64,000 nt of DNA. Origin: Corallococcus sp. EGB (GTDB lineage: Bacteria > Myxococcota > Myxococcia > Myxococcales > Myxococcaceae). Shown here one piece after another: positions 24,311 to 34,079 of this stretch. The stretch covers positions 8,343,356-8,407,355 of the forward strand of contig NZ_CP079946.1 of the NCBI RefSeq assembly GCF_019968905.1. Direction: 5' to 3'. A model generated the notes under the pieces. It did no database searches and was not told the DNA's origin. It saw only the letters and a list, made by a program, of their open reading frames with translations. Made by a program: the position numbers and the translations under genes. How positions within the stretch are numbered: position 1 is the first letter of the stretch; every line of letters begins with the position of its first letter.

Positions 24311-24895
24311 TCAAGGCCGACGGCGAGGCCGCCGGGAGACGAAGCGGCTGACGTGTCCACTGTCCCGGTCCCACAGCCGCAAGGGTTCAGCGGCCCACGC
24401 CCCGGCGTACTCCACGCCAATGCGCGGTCCCCGCTCCACGCGCGCGTCCGGCACCGGCGTCCCCGGCAGGAGGTGCAGCCCCTCCGAGTCCAGCGTGAGG
24501 CCGTTGTGGTTCAGGTTCAGCCCCAGCACCCGGCACAGCTTCCCCGGCCCGTCCGTCCGCTCGCCGGGCGGGATGCCCTCCACCGGCTCCACGCCCCGCA
24601 CGAGCACCGCCGCCGCAACCCCGGGCGCGTCCGTCACCACGTTGAAGCAGTGGTGCATTCCATAGATGAGGTAGACGTACGAGCGCCCCGCCGGCCCGAA
24701 CATCACCTCCGTGCGCGGCGTGCGCCCCTTGGACGAGTGACACGCCAGGTCATGCTCGCCCAGGTAGGCCTCCACCTCCACGATGCGGCCCACCCGCTTC
24801 CCCCGGACTCCGTTCACCACCAGCAGGGTGCCCAGGAGGTCGCGCGCCACCTCCAGGGTGGGCCGGGCGTAGAAGGACAAGGGGAGGGGTTTCAC
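24311..24895 (-). CDS. DNA-3-methyladenine glycosylase (AAG/MPG family)
   Basis: A 194-residue glycosylase that removes alkylated purines in base excision repair. VEVEAYLGEHDLACHSSKGR holds the catalytic Glu, and VMFGPAGRSYVYLIYGMHHC with FNVVTD is the diagnostic active-site block. RTDGPGKLCRVLGLN is the usual C-terminal motif. The start is GTG 24895, with GGAAGG nine bases upstream and the family-typical opening KPLPLSFYARPTLEVARDLLG; the in-frame ATG at 24937 has no ribosome binding site. Confidence 0.92.
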   Translation of the reverse strand: MKPLPLSFYARPTLEVARDLLGTLLVVNGVRGKRVGRIVEVEAYLGEHDLACHSSKGRTPRTEVMFGPAGRSYVYLIYGMHHCFNVVTDAPGVAAAVLVRGVEPVEGIPPGERTDGPGKLCRVLGLNLNHNGLTLDSEGLHLLPGTPVPDARVERGPRIGVEYAGAWAAEPLRLWDRDSGHVSRFVSRRPRRRP

Positions 24896-25041
24896 GAGTG
24901 CGGTCCTTCCCGCCTCACGGGGGTGTTCGTCAACCATTGAGCGTCTTGGGTCCGACGGTGGGCCCTTCAAGCAGGCATGTGTGCACCGCGCCGCGACAGC
25001 AGTTCACACCGGCGCAGGGCTGGGGCAGATTGCGCCGCACC

Positions 25042-26595
25042 ATGTCCACTCCTGGCCGGCTCTCCGGTCTCCTGCTTCCCCTCTTCTCGCTGCGTTCACG
25101 GACGGACTTCGGCATCGGTGACTTCGGTGCCATGGACGGGCTCTTCTCCTGGATGAAGGCCGCGCGTCAGCGCCTGCTGATGGTGCTGCCGCTCCTTCCC
25201 ACCGCGCCGGGGGACCCGAGCCCCTACGCCACGCGGTCCGCGTTCGGCCTGAACCCGCTCTTCATCGACCTGAGCCGGGTGCCGGAGTTCCAGGCCACCG
25301 GCGGCGAGGGAGCGCTCAGCGACGCGCAGAAGCAGCAGCTGGCGGAGGCCCGCTCGGCGCCGCGCGTGCGCTACGACCTGGTGTTCCCGCTGAAGGACGC
25401 CGCGTTCGCGCGCGCCTTCGACCACTTCGAGAAGCACGAGTGGAGCCCGCGCACGCCGCGCGCGCAGGAGTTCCAGAACTGGCGCGAGGCGCAGGGCGAG
25501 TGGCTGGAGAGCTACGCCCTCTTCACCGCCATCAGCGAGAAGGAGGACCGCCGTCCCTGGTGGCAGTGGCCCGAGGGGCTGCGCACCCGCCAGCCGGACG
25601 CGCTGCGCGCCATCCAGGCGCAGGGGCTGGAGCGCCGCGTGCGCTACCACGCGTGGCTCCAGTGGCTGGCCGAAGCGCAGTGGAACCAGGTCCGCGCGCA
25701 GGCCAAGGCGAAGGACGTGCTCCTGTGCGGAGACGAGCCCTTCATCATCGGGCAGGACAGCTCCGACTGCTGGGCCCACCCGGACATCCTGCGCCGCGAC
25801 GCGCGCCTGGGCGTGCCGCCGGACGACTTCTCCGCCACGGGCCAGGACTGGGGCCTGCCCTACTTCGACTTCGCCGCGATGGAGAAGGACGACTACGCGT
25901 GGCTGAAGAAGCGCGCGGCCAAGGCGGCCAGCTACTACGACCTGCGCCGCGTGGACCACGCGGTGGGCTACTTCCGTCAGTGGATCCGCGACGAGAAGAA
26001 CCCCACCGGCTACTTCGTCCCCGGAGACGAGCCCACCTGGCGCCGCCAGGGTGAGAAGCACTTCCGGCTGTTGTCGGAGGGCGCGGGCATCGTCGCCGAG
26101 GACCTGGGCGTGATCCCGCCGTTCGTGCGGCAGATCCTCGCGGACCTGAAGCTGCCCGGCTACCGGGTGATGCGCTGGGAGCGCGACGACAACACCTACC
26201 GCGACCCGCACCAGTTCCCCGCCGTGTCGCTGGTCACCACCGGCACGCACGACACGGAGCCGCAGGCCGAGTGGTGGGAGCAGGCGCGCGACGACGAGCG
26301 CCACAACGCCGCGCGCGCGTGGCCGGAGTTCCAGGGCGTGGCGGTGACGCGCGAGTTCACCCCGGACATCCACCGCGCCACGCTGGCCGCCGCGCTCAAC
26401 GCGGGCTCGGACCTGTGCGTGCTGCCGTGGCAGGACGTGCTGGGCACGCGCGACCGCATCAACCTGCCTGGCACCATGGGCGACGCCAACTGGGCCTACC
26501 GCATCGCGCAGGACACGGACGCGCTGCTCACGGAGCGCCAGACGAAGGACGCCGCGGAGCGCCTGGCGTGGCTCACCGCCTCATCGCGCCGCTAG
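25042..26595 (+). CDS. malQ: 4-alpha-glucanotransferase (amylomaltase, GH77)
   Basis: A 517-residue GH77 enzyme that transfers alpha-1,4-glucan chains between maltodextrins or glycogen fragments in the cytoplasm. The opening GRLSGLLLPLFSLRSRTDFG matches the N-terminal sugar-binding region. GQDWGLPYFDFAAME, LRRVDHAVGYFRQW (nucleophile Asp), EDLGVIPPFVRQIL (acid/base Glu) and GTHDTEPQAEWW are the conserved catalytic blocks. ATG 25042 is chosen because the upstream part of the frame lacks family similarity and covers the promoter region. Confidence 0.92.
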   Translation: MSTPGRLSGLLLPLFSLRSRTDFGIGDFGAMDGLFSWMKAARQRLLMVLPLLPTAPGDPSPYATRSAFGLNPLFIDLSRVPEFQATGGEGALSDAQKQQLAEARSAPRVRYDLVFPLKDAAFARAFDHFEKHEWSPRTPRAQEFQNWREAQGEWLESYALFTAISEKEDRRPWWQWPEGLRTRQPDALRAIQAQGLERRVRYHAWLQWLAEAQWNQVRAQAKAKDVLLCGDEPFIIGQDSSDCWAHPDILRRDARLGVPPDDFSATGQDWGLPYFDFAAMEKDDYAWLKKRAAKAASYYDLRRVDHAVGYFRQWIRDEKNPTGYFVPGDEPTWRRQGEKHFRLLSEGAGIVAEDLGVIPPFVRQILADLKLPGYRVMRWERDDNTYRDPHQFPAVSLVTTGTHDTEPQAEWWEQARDDERHNAARAWPEFQGVAVTREFTPDIHRATLAAALNAGSDLCVLPWQDVLGTRDRINLPGTMGDANWAYRIAQDTDALLTERQTKDAAERLAWLTASSRR

Positions 26596-26617
26596 CGGTG
26601 GAAGCCTTCCGCTCCAG

Positions 26618-26636
26618 GGCCGCTGCACTCGCGGCC
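26618..26636. terminator. Small GC hairpin after malQ
   Basis: GGCCGC and GCGGCC (26618-26623 with 26631-26636) form a short stem between convergent malQ and the small lipoprotein gene. It has no T run, so it is only a candidate terminator. Confidence 0.4.
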
Positions 26637-26660
26637 GCCCCGGGCGCGGGAGGGGACGGC

Positions 26661-26963
26661 CTAGTCCCCGATGCACTTCACCTGGCCGGGGAAGCCGTCG
26701 AACACGGCGCAGCGGCGCCCTGGCTTCGCGCACTCCAGCCGGTCGCAGATGTCCTCCACGACGCACAGGGGCGGCGAGCGGCCGAAGTCCAGGAACAGCT
26801 CCGCGCAGAAGCGGAACGGATCCGCGCACCCGAGCGAGCCGCAGTAGGGCGTGTCGGCGAGGCTCTCCCCCTCCTTGAGTTGGACCACTTCGTCTTCGCT
26901 CACGCCGCAGCCGGTGGCGAGCACCAGCGTGGCCGACAGCAACATCGCGATTCGCCGGACCAT
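26661..26963 (-). CDS. Small Cys-rich lipoprotein, 100 aa
   Basis: The signal peptide MVRRIAMLLSATLVLATGC ends in lipobox LATGC. The mature part has about eight further cysteines (YCGSLGCADPFRFCAELF, CVVEDICDRLECAKPGRRC), suggesting a disulfide-rich fold exposed outside the cytoplasm. No known domain is recognised. ATG 26963 gives the clean signal peptide; the longer frame overlaps the TamA promoter region and is not real. Confidence 0.72.
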   Translation of the reverse strand: MVRRIAMLLSATLVLATGCGVSEDEVVQLKEGESLADTPYCGSLGCADPFRFCAELFLDFGRSPPLCVVEDICDRLECAKPGRRCAVFDGFPGQVKCIGD

Positions 26964-27129
26964 AGGGCCCCGAATCTGACGCACCCCGGGCCCGGTTGCA
27001 CGCGCGACAGCGGCCCCCGGGACCTGGCGGACACTGCCCCCGTCCCCGAGGTCGTGGAATGCGACACTCGCTGCACAAAGAAACATTGCGAAACGTGTCA
27101 GGGGCTGGCGTTCCGGTAAGAAACGTGGC

Positions 27130-29301
27130 GTGGCCGACGTCCGACCTCTCCGACTCCGCTTCGCCGTGCCCCTCGCGCTGGCCGTGTTGCTGACGGCGTG
27201 CGCCACCAGCTCCAATCAGCCCACCGGGCCGAAGGTGAAGTCCCTGAAGATCGAGGGGGCGAAGCAGGTGAAGGCCGGGGACATCAAGGACCGCATCCTC
27301 ACGTCCTCCACGCCCTGGTACGCGTTCTGGCCCTTCGGCAAGGCGCACTACTTCGACACCAACGCGTGGCAGGCGGACCTGCGGCGCATCGAGCGCTTCT
27401 ACCAGGCGGAGGGCTTCTACCAGGCGCAGGTGGAATCCAACGAGGTGATCCCCGAAGGCGACGACGCCGTGAGCCTCAAGGTGGTGGTGGCCGAGGGCGC
27501 CCCCACCCTCATCGACCGCATCGAACCGCACGGCCTGGAGGCCCTGAGCCGGGGGCCGGATCAACCGTCGCTGCGCGAGCGTGAGCGCGTCCTGGAAGAG
27601 CTGCCGGTGAAGGTCGGCGACGTGTTCCGCGAGGAGGCGTGGTCCGCCACCAAGGACCTGGTGCTCCAGCGGCTCAAGGACCTGGGGTACGCGGAGGCGG
27701 AGGTCGGCGGCGAGGTGCGCGTGGACGTGGCCACGCAGAAGGCCGTGGTGGACCTCCAGATTGCCCCGGGCCTGCGCTACCGCTTCGGCAACATCTTCAT
27801 CGCCACGGACGCCAACCCCCAGGTGCCGCCCCGGCGCATCATCGAGCAGGCGCAGGGCGCCGTGCACAAGGGCGCCTTCTTCAGTGAAGCGGCGCTGGCG
27901 GAGGCGCAGGCGCGCGTCTTCCGCATGGGCGTCTTCGGCGCGGTGAAGGTGAACCGGGGCGCGCCGGACCGGCAGAACGCCACGGTGCCGGTGGTGGTGG
28001 ACGTGCGCGAGGCGCCCTTCCACTCCATCAAGCTGGGCGGCGGTATCGGCGTGGATGCCGCGCGGCAGGAAGGCCGCGTGCTGGGGGAGTGGACCAACCG
28101 CAACTTCCGCGGCGGCCTGCGCCGGCTCACCCTGCGCGGGCGCCTGGGCTACGCGTTCATCCCCAGCGCGCTGTCGACCCTCCGGAATGACATCAACAAC
28201 CAGCACGCCCCCATCTTCAGCCTCACCACGGAGTTCGAGCAGCCCCGCTTCCTCTTCCGCGACGTGGCCCTGCAGGCCTCCATCACCGCGGAGAAGGGCC
28301 TCCAGCAGGCCTACTCGTTCTACGGCGGCTACCTGAAGACGGGCGTCATCTGGACGCCCCACCCCTCCTTCTCCGTCTTCCCCTCGTACAACCTGCAGCT
28401 CTACCGGCTGACGGGACAGGTGAGCCTGCAGGAGAGCGTCCCGCCCATCATCCTCGGCTGTGAAAACACGGTGGGGAAATGCGACCAGGCGCTGAGCTTC
28501 CTGGAGCTGGCGTTCGCCTGGGACCGGCGCAACGACCGCACCGAGCCGCGCGACGGCTACTACGTGGGCTTCTCCATCCAGAAGGGCGGCGGCCCCCTGC
28601 GCGGGCAGTACCAGTACGTCCGGCTGCTGCCGGACCTGCGCTACTACCGCTCCATTGGAGAGAAGAAGGAGCTGACGCTCGCGGTGAAGGTGCGTGCGGG
28701 CACGCTGGACCCGGCGGGCGGAGGGCAGAGCTCCATCGTCACGCGCTTCTTCTCCGGCGGCGCCACCGCGATGCGCGGCTTCAACGGCCAGCGGCTGTCC
28801 CCCATGACGCCGCTGCCGCCCACGTACAAGAAGGACGACCATGGCAACGTCCTGCTGGACGCGAACGGCAACCCCATCCTGGACTCGTGGGACACGGTGC
28901 CCGTGGGCGGCAACAGCCTCTTCGAGAGCTCCGTGGAGGTGCGTTACATGCTCACGGACGCCCTGGTGCTGGCCGTCTTCTATGACTCCGGCCTCGTGGG
29001 CACACAGGCGTTCTTCGGCAAGAATTCGCCCAAGCTGTTCGGTCCCGAGCACTACCACGCGGTGGGCGCCGGCCTGCGCTACCTGACGGTGGTGGGCCCC
29101 ATCCGGCTGGACCTGGCCAGGCGCTTGAACATCGGGCAGGGATTGCCCGTCAGCGATCCCGGATACATCTATCCGTCCTCGGGTGGGTGCCTGGGCTTCG
29201 GACGCAGTTTCGACAAGGGCACGAGGTCCGCCGAGGCAGCCTACGCGGGCGCCCCGGAAGGGCTCTGCGCGATCCACATCTCCATCGGAGAGGCGTTTTG
29301 A
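27130..29301 (+). CDS. tamA: TamA/BamA-like Omp85 outer-membrane protein
   Basis: A 723-residue Omp85 protein: N-terminal POTRA domains (VKSLKIEGAKQVKAGDIKDR; LRRIERFYQAEGFYQAQVES is a clear POTRA) and a C-terminal beta-barrel (TRFFSGGATAMRGFNGQRLS is the L6 loop with the RGF motif). It would assemble or insert outer-membrane or secreted proteins with its partner. The N-terminus ends in a lipobox, LLTACATSS, unlike typical TamA with a plain signal peptide, so it may be lipidated. The start is GTG 27130. The next gene starts inside its stop (TTGA), which pairs it with TamB. Confidence 0.85.
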   Translation: MADVRPLRLRFAVPLALAVLLTACATSSNQPTGPKVKSLKIEGAKQVKAGDIKDRILTSSTPWYAFWPFGKAHYFDTNAWQADLRRIERFYQAEGFYQAQVESNEVIPEGDDAVSLKVVVAEGAPTLIDRIEPHGLEALSRGPDQPSLRERERVLEELPVKVGDVFREEAWSATKDLVLQRLKDLGYAEAEVGGEVRVDVATQKAVVDLQIAPGLRYRFGNIFIATDANPQVPPRRIIEQAQGAVHKGAFFSEAALAEAQARVFRMGVFGAVKVNRGAPDRQNATVPVVVDVREAPFHSIKLGGGIGVDAARQEGRVLGEWTNRNFRGGLRRLTLRGRLGYAFIPSALSTLRNDINNQHAPIFSLTTEFEQPRFLFRDVALQASITAEKGLQQAYSFYGGYLKTGVIWTPHPSFSVFPSYNLQLYRLTGQVSLQESVPPIILGCENTVGKCDQALSFLELAFAWDRRNDRTEPRDGYYVGFSIQKGGGPLRGQYQYVRLLPDLRYYRSIGEKKELTLAVKVRAGTLDPAGGGQSSIVTRFFSGGATAMRGFNGQRLSPMTPLPPTYKKDDHGNVLLDANGNPILDSWDTVPVGGNSLFESSVEVRYMLTDALVLAVFYDSGLVGTQAFFGKNSPKLFGPEHYHAVGAGLRYLTVVGPIRLDLARRLNIGQGLPVSDPGYIYPSSGGCLGFGRSFDKGTRSAEAAYAGAPEGLCAIHISIGEAF

Positions 29302-32300
29302 GCGACCCGACCCCCCCCTCCCCCGCCCCGCCCCACCGGCGCAAGCGCTGGGGACGGCGGCTGCTGTGGGGCCTGCTGGGTTTCCTGGGCCTCGTCGTCC
29401 TGCTGGTGGTGGGCGCGCTCGTGTACGCCACCAGTCCGGGCGGCTCCGCCCGCATCGCCCGCTTCGGCGTGGACCTGGCGAACAAGCAGTTCAAGGGCCG
29501 GCTGGAGCTGGGCGGGTTCGACCTGGACCTCAACGGCGCGGTCCTCACCGGCATCAAGCTCTACACCCCGGAAGGCGACCTGGCGGCGGAGATCGCCCGC
29601 GTGGAGGCGCGGCTCAACCTGTCCCCGCTCTTGGGCCAGCGGGTGGACCTGACGAAGGTGCGCATCGAGACGCCGCGCCTGTACCTGGTGCAGGACGAGC
29701 GCGGCCTCAACCTGATGCGCGCGCTGGAGCCCCGGGAGCCCAAGCCCGAGGAGCCCCCCACCCAGAGCAAGAGCGCGCTGCGCATCGACCTGAAGGACTT
29801 CGAGCTGAGCCACGGCTCCGTGGACTTCCAGCAGGAGCTGCCGGACGGCGGCGAGCGGCAGGTGCGCCTGGAGGAGCTGAGCGCGAAGGGCGAGGGCCAC
29901 TACGCGCTGGCGGACATGGACTTCGCCGCGGACCTGCAGGCCACGGGCGGCCTCACCCGCCCGCTCCAGGGCCCGGTGCGCCTGGCGCTCAAGGGCCAGG
30001 GCCGGGACGTGGTGCGCCAGCTGGACGCGCAGCTCGGGCTGGCGGGCATCGAGGCGGACCTGGGGGCGAAGCAGACGGGTGAGACGGCCGCGGCGGTGGA
30101 GCTGCGCCGGCTGGCCGTGCCGCCCGGGCCGGTGAAGGCCTTCGTGCCCGCGTACCCGCTGGTGGTGCCCATTGAAGCGAAGGGCACCGCGTCCATGGAC
30201 GGCGACCTCGCGAAGGCGAACCTGGCCGCCTCCGCGGGCAAGGCCACGCTGGACCTCGTGGGCGACGTGAACCTCAAGACGTTCCGCACCTCGGAGACCA
30301 CCGTGAAGGCGCGGGGGGTCAACCTGGCGGAGCTGATGGAGAACGGCATCCCCACCAACATCGCCGCGGACCTCGTCGCGCACGGCGGTGGCGACAGCGT
30401 GGAGACGCTCGACGGCGACGTGGCCCTCACCGTGACGCCGTCCAAGTTCCGGGGCCAGTCCGTGGGCCCCATCGAGCTGAAGGCGAGCGCCAAGGAGGGC
30501 CACTACCAGGTGGGCAACCTGCGCGTGCTGATGCCGGGCGCGGCGCTCATCGCGTCCGGCGAGGGCACCGCGAAGTCGCTGCAGGCGCGCGGCAGCCTGT
30601 CCGCGGGCGACCTGAAGCTGCTGTCGGCGGCGCTCGACAAGCTGCTGCCCGGCGGCACCGTGCCGCCCATGTCCGGCAGCGGTTCGCTGGAACTTCAAGT
30701 CCAGGGGCCGCCGCGCTCTCCGGGCGTGAAGGCGGACGGCAACTTCGTGGCGCTGAACTACGGCGACATCGCCATCCAGGACCTGTCGCTCAAGGCGAAC
30801 GTGCCGGACGTCACCCGCCCGCTCACCACGGACGCCACCGTGCTGGTGAGCCAGTTGAAGACCGGGGGCAAGACGTTCCGCGACCTGTCCCTGGCGCTCA
30901 CCACCGGCGAGAACCGCGCCTTGAAGGCGAGCGTGCGCGTGGACGGCGACGCGACAATCGCGCTGGGCGTGGAGGGCACCGTGGACGCGGACAACGAGGG
31001 GCTCGCCATGCGCGTCTTCTCGCTGTCCTGGCCCGAGGCCACCTGGACGCTCCAGCAGCCCACGCACCTGACCTTCGGGGGTGGGCGCATCGCGCTGCAG
31101 CCGCCGCTGTCGCTCGCGTCCGGGCCGCAGACCCTGAGGGTGGCCGCGGTGAAGGACGGCGAGCGCGTGGACGCGCGCATCGACCTGGGCGCCTTTGATT
31201 TGTCCAAGCTGCCGCGCATCGCGGTGCCGGAGGACCTGGGGCTGGGCGGCACGCTGTCCGGCCACGTCGCGGCGAAGGGGCGCATGGCGCGGCCGGACGC
31301 GGACGTGGACCTCACCCTGGTGGATGGCCGCGCTCACGGCTACCAGGGCCTGGGGCTCCAGGTGAAGGCGCGGTACGAGAAGGACCGCGCCACCGGCACG
31401 CTGGGGGCGGAGCTGAACGCGGCGCGCGTGTCCTCGAAGTTCGACGTGCCCGTGCAGGGCGTGCTGCGCCGGCGCAACGAGCCGCTGTCCCTGACGGTGA
31501 ACCTGGAGAAGCTGGACGTCGCGGAGGCGCTGAAGCTGGCCCAGCAGCCGCCCGGCCCCACGGGGCAGATGACGGGCACGCTGGTGGTGGATGGCTCCGC
31601 GAAGGATCCCCGGCTGGACCTGAAGGTGGTGGGCGCGGACCTGCGCTACCCCAACCGGCCGGAGGCCCTCTTCGCGCAGGCGCTGGGCTTCGAGCTGCAC
31701 GCGAGCTCCGACGCGAACGACGCGACGCTGGGCGCCCGGCTGGACGTGAAGGGCGTGGCGCCGCAGGCCTACGTGCAGGTGAAGACGCCCTTCACGCTGG
31801 GCGGCGTCATCTCGAAGCCGCCCACGCCCGCGCAGGCGCTGGAGGCGCCGCTGCACCTGGAGGCGCTGGTGTCGGAGCTGCCGCTGAAGCTGCTCCAGGG
31901 CGCGGACGGCGTGGACAAGCCGGACGGCACGGTGACGCTGAAGGCGGACGTGAACGGCGCCGCGCTCGCGCCGCAGGGCCGCGTGGAGCTGGTGGCCCGG
32001 GGTGTCACCGCCAACGGCCTGCCGCCCCTCAACGGCACCGCGCTGGCGCTGGCGGGCAACGAGGACGTGAAGCTGACCCTGGACGTGCAGCGCCCCAACG
32101 GCCCGCTGGCCACGCTGGAGGCGCGCGTGCTGGCGCCGCTGGCCGCGCTCCAGGACCGCGAGGTGGCCAGCCGCGTGCCCTTCCGCATGAAGGGGCGCGT
32201 GGGGCCCGTGCCCCTCACTGAGATTCCCGGCATGTCGGTGCAGCCGGCGCAGGGCAACCGCGGGCCGCAGGGCGTGCTGTCCATGGAGCTGGTGGCGCGC

Positions 32301-34034
32301 GGCACACCAGAGGCCCCGGAGCTGGAGGTGAACGCGGGCCTGCAGGGGCTGGGCGTGGCGCAGACGGCGCTGGGACAGGCGCGGCTGCACTACTCCTACT
32401 CGGAGGCGAAGTCCCTCTTCGACGCGATGCTCACCGCGCCCGGCGGCGGGTCGCTGCTGCTGGGCGGCACCATGACCCTGGACCTGTCCCTGCCCGCGTT
32501 CCAGTCCGCGCAGGGGCCCGCGAAGAAGGTGGACCGGGCGCCGGTGGAGCTGTCGCTGCGCGCGCGCCGCTTCGACCCGACGTTCCTCTCCGGCACCTCC
32601 CCGTACGTGCGCTCGCTGGGCGGCCTCATCCAGGCGGACGCGAACCTGGGCGGCACCGTGGGCGCGCCCACCTTCAAGGGCGACCTGGCGTGGAAGGACG
32701 GCCGGCTGGGGCTGATGGGCCTGGGCGAGTACCACGACATCCAGCTCGCGCTGAACGCGTCCCAGGAGCGCATCGACCTCAAGCAGCTCACCGCGAAGTC
32801 CGGCAACGGCACGCTGGAGCTGACGGCCACCGCGAAGCGCCAGGGCCAGAGCGGCGAGTTCGTCCTGGAGGGCAAGGGCAACACCAAGAACCTGCCCATC
32901 GTGGTCGAAGACCAGCTGATGGCCCTGCTGTCGCTGAACCTGTCCATGAAGGGCAGCCTCACCGAGCGGCTGGTGAACATCAGCGACCTGTCCATCCCGG
33001 AGGCGCACGTCGAATTGCCGGAGGCCAAGCGCAAGGACCTGCAGCCCCTGGAGCGCCCCGTGGACGTGGTGCTGGTCCGCAACGGCGTGCCGGTGGACAA
33101 GCGCAAGAAGAAGGAGAAGACGCCCACGCAGGTGGCCACGTCGCCCAAGGCGCAGAACCCGCGCAACGCGCCGGACTCGCCCGGCATGCCCGGCAATCCG
33201 CAGGCCACTCCGGGCGACGGCGGCCCGAGCGCCCCCACGTCGGAGGCGGAGGCAGAGGCGCTGTCGGAGGAAGGCGAGGAGGAGGCGCCGCCGCAGCGTC
33301 AGTTCTGGGTGAACATCAACGCGCCCCGCAACCTGTGGGTGCGCGGCACGGACCTCAACGTGCAGCTGGGCCTGTCCGAGGGCTTCCGCGTCGAGTACGC
33401 CAACGAGGCGCGCATCTTCGGCGAGGTGATGGTGCTGCTCGGCCGCGTGGACGTGCTGGGCCGCCGCTTCGACGTGCAGCGCGACAGCCAGGTGCGCTTC
33501 ACCGGCCCGGTGATGACGCCGTACATCAACGTCACCGCCGAGCACCGCAACGAGAGCGCGGGCGTCACCGTCTTCGTCACCGTGCGCGGCCAGGGCAAGG
33601 ACGTGACGCTGAAGACGACGAGCGACCCGGCCCTGCCCGAGTCGGAAATCTACACGCTGCTCGCCACCGGCCGGCGCACGCTGGAGCGCGGCTCCGGCGC
33701 GTCCATGAACGCGGGCGCGCAGGCCGCGTCGGTGGTGGGCTCGTTCGTCGCCAACGAGGCGCGCAAGGCCATCGCGTCGAAGCTGCCCCTGGACGTGCTC
33801 TCCATCGAAGCGGGCGACAGCGGCATCTCCGGCACCAAGCTGGAGGTGGGCACGTACGTGACGGATAAAATCTACGTGGGCTACACCGGCCGCGTGGGCG
33901 CCAACCTCCAGCGCGGCGAGAACGCCAACGCCGTGCGCTTCCAGTACCTCTTCAGCCCGCGCTGGAGCCTGGAGGGCATGTACGGCGACGCGCGCGCCGG
34001 CAGCCTGGACCTCATCTGGACCAAGGAGTACTGA
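29298..34034 (+). CDS. tamB: TamB-like translocation/assembly protein (DUF490)
   Basis: A 1578-residue protein anchored by one N-terminal membrane helix (LLWGLLGFLGLVVLLVVGAL). A long repetitive beta-strand groove spans the periplasm (AsmA/TamB-like bridge). The C-terminal DUF490 domain is clear: VTAEHRNESAGVTVFVTVRG, then SEIYTLLATGR and YTGRVGANL. TamB-like proteins work with the TamA barrel in envelope assembly or lipid transfer. A Pro/Glu-rich stretch (about residues 1270-1335) interrupts the repeats before the DUF490 part. The start TTG 29298 overlaps the tamA stop and has GGAGAGG upstream. Confidence 0.9.
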   Translation: MSDPTPPSPAPPHRRKRWGRRLLWGLLGFLGLVVLLVVGALVYATSPGGSARIARFGVDLANKQFKGRLELGGFDLDLNGAVLTGIKLYTPEGDLAAEIARVEARLNLSPLLGQRVDLTKVRIETPRLYLVQDERGLNLMRALEPREPKPEEPPTQSKSALRIDLKDFELSHGSVDFQQELPDGGERQVRLEELSAKGEGHYALADMDFAADLQATGGLTRPLQGPVRLALKGQGRDVVRQLDAQLGLAGIEADLGAKQTGETAAAVELRRLAVPPGPVKAFVPAYPLVVPIEAKGTASMDGDLAKANLAASAGKATLDLVGDVNLKTFRTSETTVKARGVNLAELMENGIPTNIAADLVAHGGGDSVETLDGDVALTVTPSKFRGQSVGPIELKASAKEGHYQVGNLRVLMPGAALIASGEGTAKSLQARGSLSAGDLKLLSAALDKLLPGGTVPPMSGSGSLELQVQGPPRSPGVKADGNFVALNYGDIAIQDLSLKANVPDVTRPLTTDATVLVSQLKTGGKTFRDLSLALTTGENRALKASVRVDGDATIALGVEGTVDADNEGLAMRVFSLSWPEATWTLQQPTHLTFGGGRIALQPPLSLASGPQTLRVAAVKDGERVDARIDLGAFDLSKLPRIAVPEDLGLGGTLSGHVAAKGRMARPDADVDLTLVDGRAHGYQGLGLQVKARYEKDRATGTLGAELNAARVSSKFDVPVQGVLRRRNEPLSLTVNLEKLDVAEALKLAQQPPGPTGQMTGTLVVDGSAKDPRLDLKVVGADLRYPNRPEALFAQALGFELHASSDANDATLGARLDVKGVAPQAYVQVKTPFTLGGVISKPPTPAQALEAPLHLEALVSELPLKLLQGADGVDKPDGTVTLKADVNGAALAPQGRVELVARGVTANGLPPLNGTALALAGNEDVKLTLDVQRPNGPLATLEARVLAPLAALQDREVASRVPFRMKGRVGPVPLTEIPGMSVQPAQGNRGPQGVLSMELVARGTPEAPELEVNAGLQGLGVAQTALGQARLHYSYSEAKSLFDAMLTAPGGGSLLLGGTMTLDLSLPAFQSAQGPAKKVDRAPVELSLRARRFDPTFLSGTSPYVRSLGGLIQADANLGGTVGAPTFKGDLAWKDGRLGLMGLGEYHDIQLALNASQERIDLKQLTAKSGNGTLELTATAKRQGQSGEFVLEGKGNTKNLPIVVEDQLMALLSLNLSMKGSLTERLVNISDLSIPEAHVELPEAKRKDLQPLERPVDVVLVRNGVPVDKRKKKEKTPTQVATSPKAQNPRNAPDSPGMPGNPQATPGDGGPSAPTSEAEAEALSEEGEEEAPPQRQFWVNINAPRNLWVRGTDLNVQLGLSEGFRVEYANEARIFGEVMVLLGRVDVLGRRFDVQRDSQVRFTGPVMTPYINVTAEHRNESAGVTVFVTVRGQGKDVTLKTTSDPALPESEIYTLLATGRRTLERGSGASMNAGAQAASVVGSFVANEARKAIASKLPLDVLSIEAGDSGISGTKLEVGTYVTDKIYVGYTGRVGANLQRGENANAVRFQYLFSPRWSLEGMYGDARAGSLDLIWTKEY

Positions 34035-34066
34035 CCGCCCGGACTTGACGTGCTCCGTCCGGGCGG
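34035..34066. terminator. Bidirectional terminator, 10-bp perfect stem
   Basis: CCGCCCGGAC (34035-34044) pairs with GTCCGGGCGG (34057-34066) directly after the tamB stop. The convergent lipoprotein gene ends at 34080, so the hairpin can serve both. Confidence 0.75.
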
Positions 34067-34079
34067 CGGTGTGCTCGCG

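Noticed and set aside
29241-33545. 1434-codon open frame opposite tamB
   Set aside because: It is an antisense shadow caused by high GC in third positions. Its product is low-complexity His/Arg/Gln/Leu-rich with no domain, while the plus strand codes for a clear TamB.
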